From NCBI RefSeq assembly GCF_040712315.1, contig NC_134014.1:10510244-10574243 (forward strand): a DNA stretch of 64,000 nt, given 5' to 3'. Of this stretch, positions 60,269-64,000 are shown piece after piece. The first letter of the stretch is position 1. Each line of letters opens with the position of its first letter. Made by a program: the position numbers and the translations under genes. The stretch is from Castanea sativa. Lineage: Eukaryota; Streptophyta; Magnoliopsida; Fagales; Fagaceae. Below the pieces are notes generated by a model. That model was not told the origin of the DNA, did no database searches, and saw only the letters and a list, made by a program, of their open reading frames with translations.

Positions 60269-61749
60269 TTCGCACTTGGAATCATATTACTGTAATTCCA
60301 ACGTGGCGAGTGATGACCTTACAGAATTATATTCCACGTTCGGTTAGTACCATTGTCATCAACGTACCATCTCTTGCCTACTCACATGCATGCTTTATTT
60401 TATTAGGTGCCCATACATATCCACATGTGCATGTGCTTCCACGTCTGCTTTATAATTTGTGGATTTACACCCATAATAGTTTTATAATAATTTCACAATA
60501 AATCTTATGTGACAAATTGTTACTGACTGTTATAGGAGGTCAGATAAACCTAAATTAGAACAAATAACAATTTTACCAACTAAAATTTATTGTAAAAATA
60601 TTATGAATATAACATTTTTTTTAAATATTTGCACACATGAATAAAGGTGCGTGCTTAATAGGAAAGCATATATATATTTTTTTTGACTTCTTTTGGTTGT
60701 TTGATTAGGTATTACTACTTTTTAAAACCTTTTGTTAGATAAAGTCTTGTAATTTACTTATATATATTTATTTTTTTATTGTAACTTTTATGTTGAATGT
60801 CTGACAAAAACATAAAATAAACTTTTTTTTTTTAAGTGAAAGTTAAATTGTTTATAAAAAAGCTAAAACAAAAAGACTTTTCCCAAACACTTGTTGACAG
60901 TTATAAACTAATAAACCTCACTCTTTTCTTTTTTGCTTTCTAATTATATGCTATATCTATGCTGTCACACAATTTAATCTTCTAAACAAAATAAGCCAAC
61001 AAAAATAAACATATCAAAACACAGTAATATTCTTCTTAGATTAATACACAAGAAGAAAATTTCCAGGATAAGTAAGATAACAATTGCTTTATGAAGGTCT
61101 ATATATATAGATAAAGACAATTCATCTTTTGTTGAACAATAAATCTAAAAATATAAAATTGTTTACAAGTACTAACGTCACGTGTGATTAGTGCATAGTA
61201 AAAACAGTGTCAATTATGAACTGATGTAGAAGTGATATTGTTTCAGTCATCATTTTTAATTTGAGTATGTTGTCAAAAAGTTGTCCCTTGTTAAACACAA
61301 GCTTAATTTGAACTTATAATTCACTTCAATTTTTATATATGAAAAAGAAAATTCCAGTCGAATACAGCTAATTGGCTAAATGGACTATATCACACATGAT
61401 GAAATAAAAGTAGAGAAAGGAGGCTGTTACATTGGCAAAATGAAGAATGAGTCTAGGTCATTAGCTCACCTCACAACAGCTTAAGAAAAGAAAAAAAGAT
61501 AAGTAAAAGATATAATATCTAGTCACTCTAGCAATATCTGCTTACAACCCAACTTTTAATCAGACCAATATGCATGGAGATAGACAATAGAGACAAAAAT
61601 AAATATTAGAAAAAGACAAAGCAAAAGAGACACGTACATATAAGGTGGCTTGATAAAATAAAAGTGTATGTTGAATTTGTCATGTTAAAATCCAAATTCT
61701 GCTGCTTGTTGTTCCTCAAATCTGTGTTTGATTTTTTCTTTTTCTGTTT
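59098..61749. other. AT-rich spacer downstream of the MATE gene
   Basis: No gene is recognised. Contents include a (TA)n run at 60233-60263 and long T runs. The 3' untranslated region of the MATE gene must start below 61750, but no clear poly(A) signal was found. Confidence 0.45.
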
Positions 61750-63486
61750 TCACTTTTCAAATTCCTTTTCTTTGAGAAACCCAAGATCAGTACCACCTTC
61801 TTCTTGTTTGACTGTTTGGTCTGCCAGTGAAGATGCATCACTAATACTAGTCTTTCCCACCAAGTCTTTGGCTTTTAAAGATTCTCTCTCCCAATCAGTG
61901 TTGAACACGACAGCTAAGATAGAGACTGCACATGCAATTTGAGCTGCTAAAAGGCCATAACAAAGACCCACAAACCCTAGCTTCCAAACAAAGGCTAAGA
62001 CTACAGCTACGGGTGCACCCACCAAGTAGAAAGAATAAAAATTGATTCCTGCCCCGATACCTGGCCTAGCACTTCCTCTTAGTATCCCACAACTTGTTGT
62101 TTGTGGACAATTTGCTAATTCACATAGTCCAATTATAGGTAGCACAGTCATAGTTAGTTCTAGAACCTCATTATCCTTTGTGAACACTCTTCCCCATGGT
62201 TCTCTTCCTAGAGTGGTCCATAACAAGCCCACTAATGAGCTCAGTAGGGCCAATCCTATGGCTACCATTGTGGCCAAACGGGCCCTATCTGGTCGATTTG
62301 CTCCAAGCTCATTCCCTACTCGGGTTGATACTGATGCACTCAGTGCTGTTGGTAATGAATACATGAGTGATGTGGTTTGTATTACTATAGCTGATGTTGC
62401 AAGTGCCACTCTTGGATTTTGAAGGTAGCCAGCTAGGATTGTCATGAACTCGTACCACCACCACTCTAAACAAACAGCTAGACAGCTTGGTATAGCAAAT
62501 CCAAGCAACGTAGCCCATTCTTCTCTTTGTGATGATGTGGAAGTAGTAAAAGGAAACGGAAAAGGCAAAGGTTGTGATAACATTGGCATGTACAATGGAT
62601 CCTCAGGGGTACGAGTGTATAAAATGTAACAAATTAGAAACAACAGGGTGTTGAAGTTGGTTACAAATGTTGAAATTGCTATTCCTCGTACCCCAAGACC
62701 AAGTGTGAAGGCCAAGTAGATGGTGATTGGAATGTGTAGAAGAATTGCTAGTAGATTGCACCACATTAAAGGCCATGTTGTGCCTTTGCTACGAAGGTAA
62801 ATACGAAGGGGATGAAGAAGGCTATTAGCAATGAGATCAGGGATAGCAAAGCGGCAATATAGGCTTGCCACTCTTGTTATTTCTGGGTTTTGGTGAAGGA
62901 TAAGCATGAGAGGTTCAAGGTTCATCCATATTAATCCAATGGAGAATGAAGCAAGAAGTAGCATGAGAATTGTTCTTTGTAAAGTAAGAGTTACTATGGA
63001 GAAGTTTCTCGAACCAATCGCTTGGCTGCAAAGGGGCTCCATGCCCGTGGCAAGGCCTGAGAGGACTGAGTAGCCAGTGACGTTGGTGAAGCCAATGGCT
63101 AAAGCCCCACCTGCTAGCTCTAGGCTTCCTAGCCTTCCCATGCACACGACTAAGACCATGTTTTTCAGATAGCCCACCAAGCTTGTGGCTGCTAAAGGGA
63201 ATCCTATGCCGGTCATTCTCTTTAGCTCCTCCACCACCTAAAGATTATAAACAAAAAAACAAAAAGTATCACATTGTATATTGAATTTATTTTAGGTACG
63301 CAAATAAGGGGAAGTTGGGATGCGAACTCCAAGCACTGAGTACCATAGAAGGTGTTGGTACTACTGGGTTAAAGCTCCAACCCCATATTGGACTTGGAAA
63401 AAAAGATAAGAAGATTTGTAGGAATATATGAGATTTTGTACCTCTTGCATTGTCGGGTGCTTTTGGGGCTTCTCTGCTGCAACCAT
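61750..63486 (-). CDS. MATE-family efflux transporter (DETOXIFICATION type)
   Basis: Two exons on the minus strand: 63442-63486 (15 codons) and 61750-63237, with a GT-AG intron, giving 510 residues. The short first exon reads MVAAEKPQKHPTMQE and joins in frame to VVEELKRMTGIGFPLAATS. Twelve hydrophobic segments and family motifs are visible, including MGRLGSLELAGGALAIGFTN, GMEPLCSQAIGS, PLRIYLRSKG, LEWWWYEFM and STRVGNELGA. MATE proteins export organic compounds in exchange for H+ or Na+. The EWWWYE and GMEPLCSQA motifs and the mostly uninterrupted coding region point to the DTX48-DTX56 clade (ADP1/ADS1 group), whose members affect hormone levels, growth and defence. The substrate is not predictable. 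The C-terminus is hydrophilic and charged, ending KEKEFEK. The intron carries a short tRNA-like repeat. Confidence 0.93.
63295..63395 (-). repeat. SINE-like fragment in the MATE intron
   Basis: On the minus strand the stretch contains TTGGAGCTTTAACCCAGTAG followed about 30 bases later by a B-box-like GGAGTTCGCATCCC. This looks like part of a tRNA-derived SINE. Tail and target duplication are not seen. Confidence 0.35.
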
Positions 63487-64000
63487 CTTTGTTTTCTTTT
63501 GGCCTGGTCTTCTTTTCTTGTTTCCTTTGTGTTTTCAGTGTCTGAGCAATATGAAGGATTTGTAGAGCTAAGTGTTTGATGGTGGGATCTCCTTTTTTCT
63601 AACACACGCTCACACCAAAGAGAGAGAGAGAGAAAGAGAGTATGTGCGCAATAGCTCAATGGTTAGACTTAGAAGAGTGAGAAGTATTTAAATTTTATAA
63701 GGAGCGGAGGTGGTGGGGTTTCATCTTCTTTTTTATTATATGAAAAAAAAAAATCCTACTTGCATATATTTAATATATGTATTGTTTAGCATTGTATATG
63801 TCAATAAAAGTATAGCATTGTACTCTATATGTCAAGTGCTTGATGTCATTTAGATAAAAATTGACAGTAATTGCTGGTGCACACAGTGTATACATACATA
63901 CGCTCTGTGCAACAATCACTAACTCCATCTTGTTTAAAACTTGAATAGTGTGCTATCGAAGAAGTCATGCCAAGCCCCTACTATTTCCATAATTTAATTT
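63487..64000. other. Upstream region of the MATE gene
   Basis: The presumed promoter and 5' leader on the minus strand contain a (GA)n tract at 63619-63640. TATAAAA on the minus strand lies at 63693-63699, about 207 bases upstream of the ATG. No other gene is seen before the window ends. Confidence 0.4.
63693..63699 (-). promoter_or_regulatory. Candidate TATA box of the MATE gene
   Basis: TATAAAA in the gene's orientation, about 207 bases before the start codon, with a GA/CT tract between it and the ATG. Confidence 0.35.

Noticed and set aside
63650..63675. TAGCTCAATGGTTAGAC, looking like a tRNA/SINE A box near the MATE promoter
   Set aside because: No B box follows at a suitable distance and no tail was found, so it was not called.

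Overview
This window is nuclear DNA from a flowering plant, very probably a woody eudicot. The evidence is multi-exon genes with GT-AG introns, plant-type protein families (F-box, peroxisomal MFP2, FCS-like zinc finger, DTX-type MATE), AT-rich spacers, and many plant transposons (Tourist-like and Mutator-like MITEs, Helitrons, SINEs, a TRIM, LINE tails, a solo LTR). The overall repeat flavour reminds me of Fagaceae (oak or chestnut), but that is an impression and not shown by the sequence.

Layout. 1-3.1 kb: a single-exon F-box gene (+), followed by a decayed copy of the FANCI exon 1/intron 1 junction. 3.1-11.3 kb: a complete 18-exon gene (-) for the peroxisomal fatty-acid beta-oxidation multifunctional protein MFP2 (726 aa, PTS1 SRM); its introns carry a SINE and a Tourist-like MITE. 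11.3-18.0 kb: spacer with two Helitron ends in tandem, a solo LTR and a 423-bp tandem duplication. 18.0-24.4 kb: a complete 13-exon FANCI gene (+, 1400 aa). 26.2-30.9 kb: a 3-exon LC8-type dynein light chain gene (+) whose 4.1-kb intron holds a TRIM and a LINE tail. 35.7-36.3 kb: a 2-exon FLZ zinc-finger gene (-). 36.4-61.7 kb: about 25 kb in which I recognise no intact gene, only repeats. 61.7-63.5 kb: a 2-exon MATE transporter gene (-).

The six genes do not form a pathway; they are ordinary neighbours on a plant chromosome. Joining the proposed exons of MFP2, FANCI, DLC, FLZ and MATE keeps each reading frame open from start to stop. The models rest on reading splice sites by eye and on remembered family sequences, not on transcripts.

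I found no clearly new gene system. The more unusual observations are the displaced FANCI fragment behind the F-box gene, the tandem Helitrons, two members of a Mutator-like MITE family with 10-bp target duplications, a probable TRIM beside a LINE tail in the dynein intron, a two-length-class tandem array at 55.5-56.5 kb, and a FANCI intron that would be translated in frame if retained.
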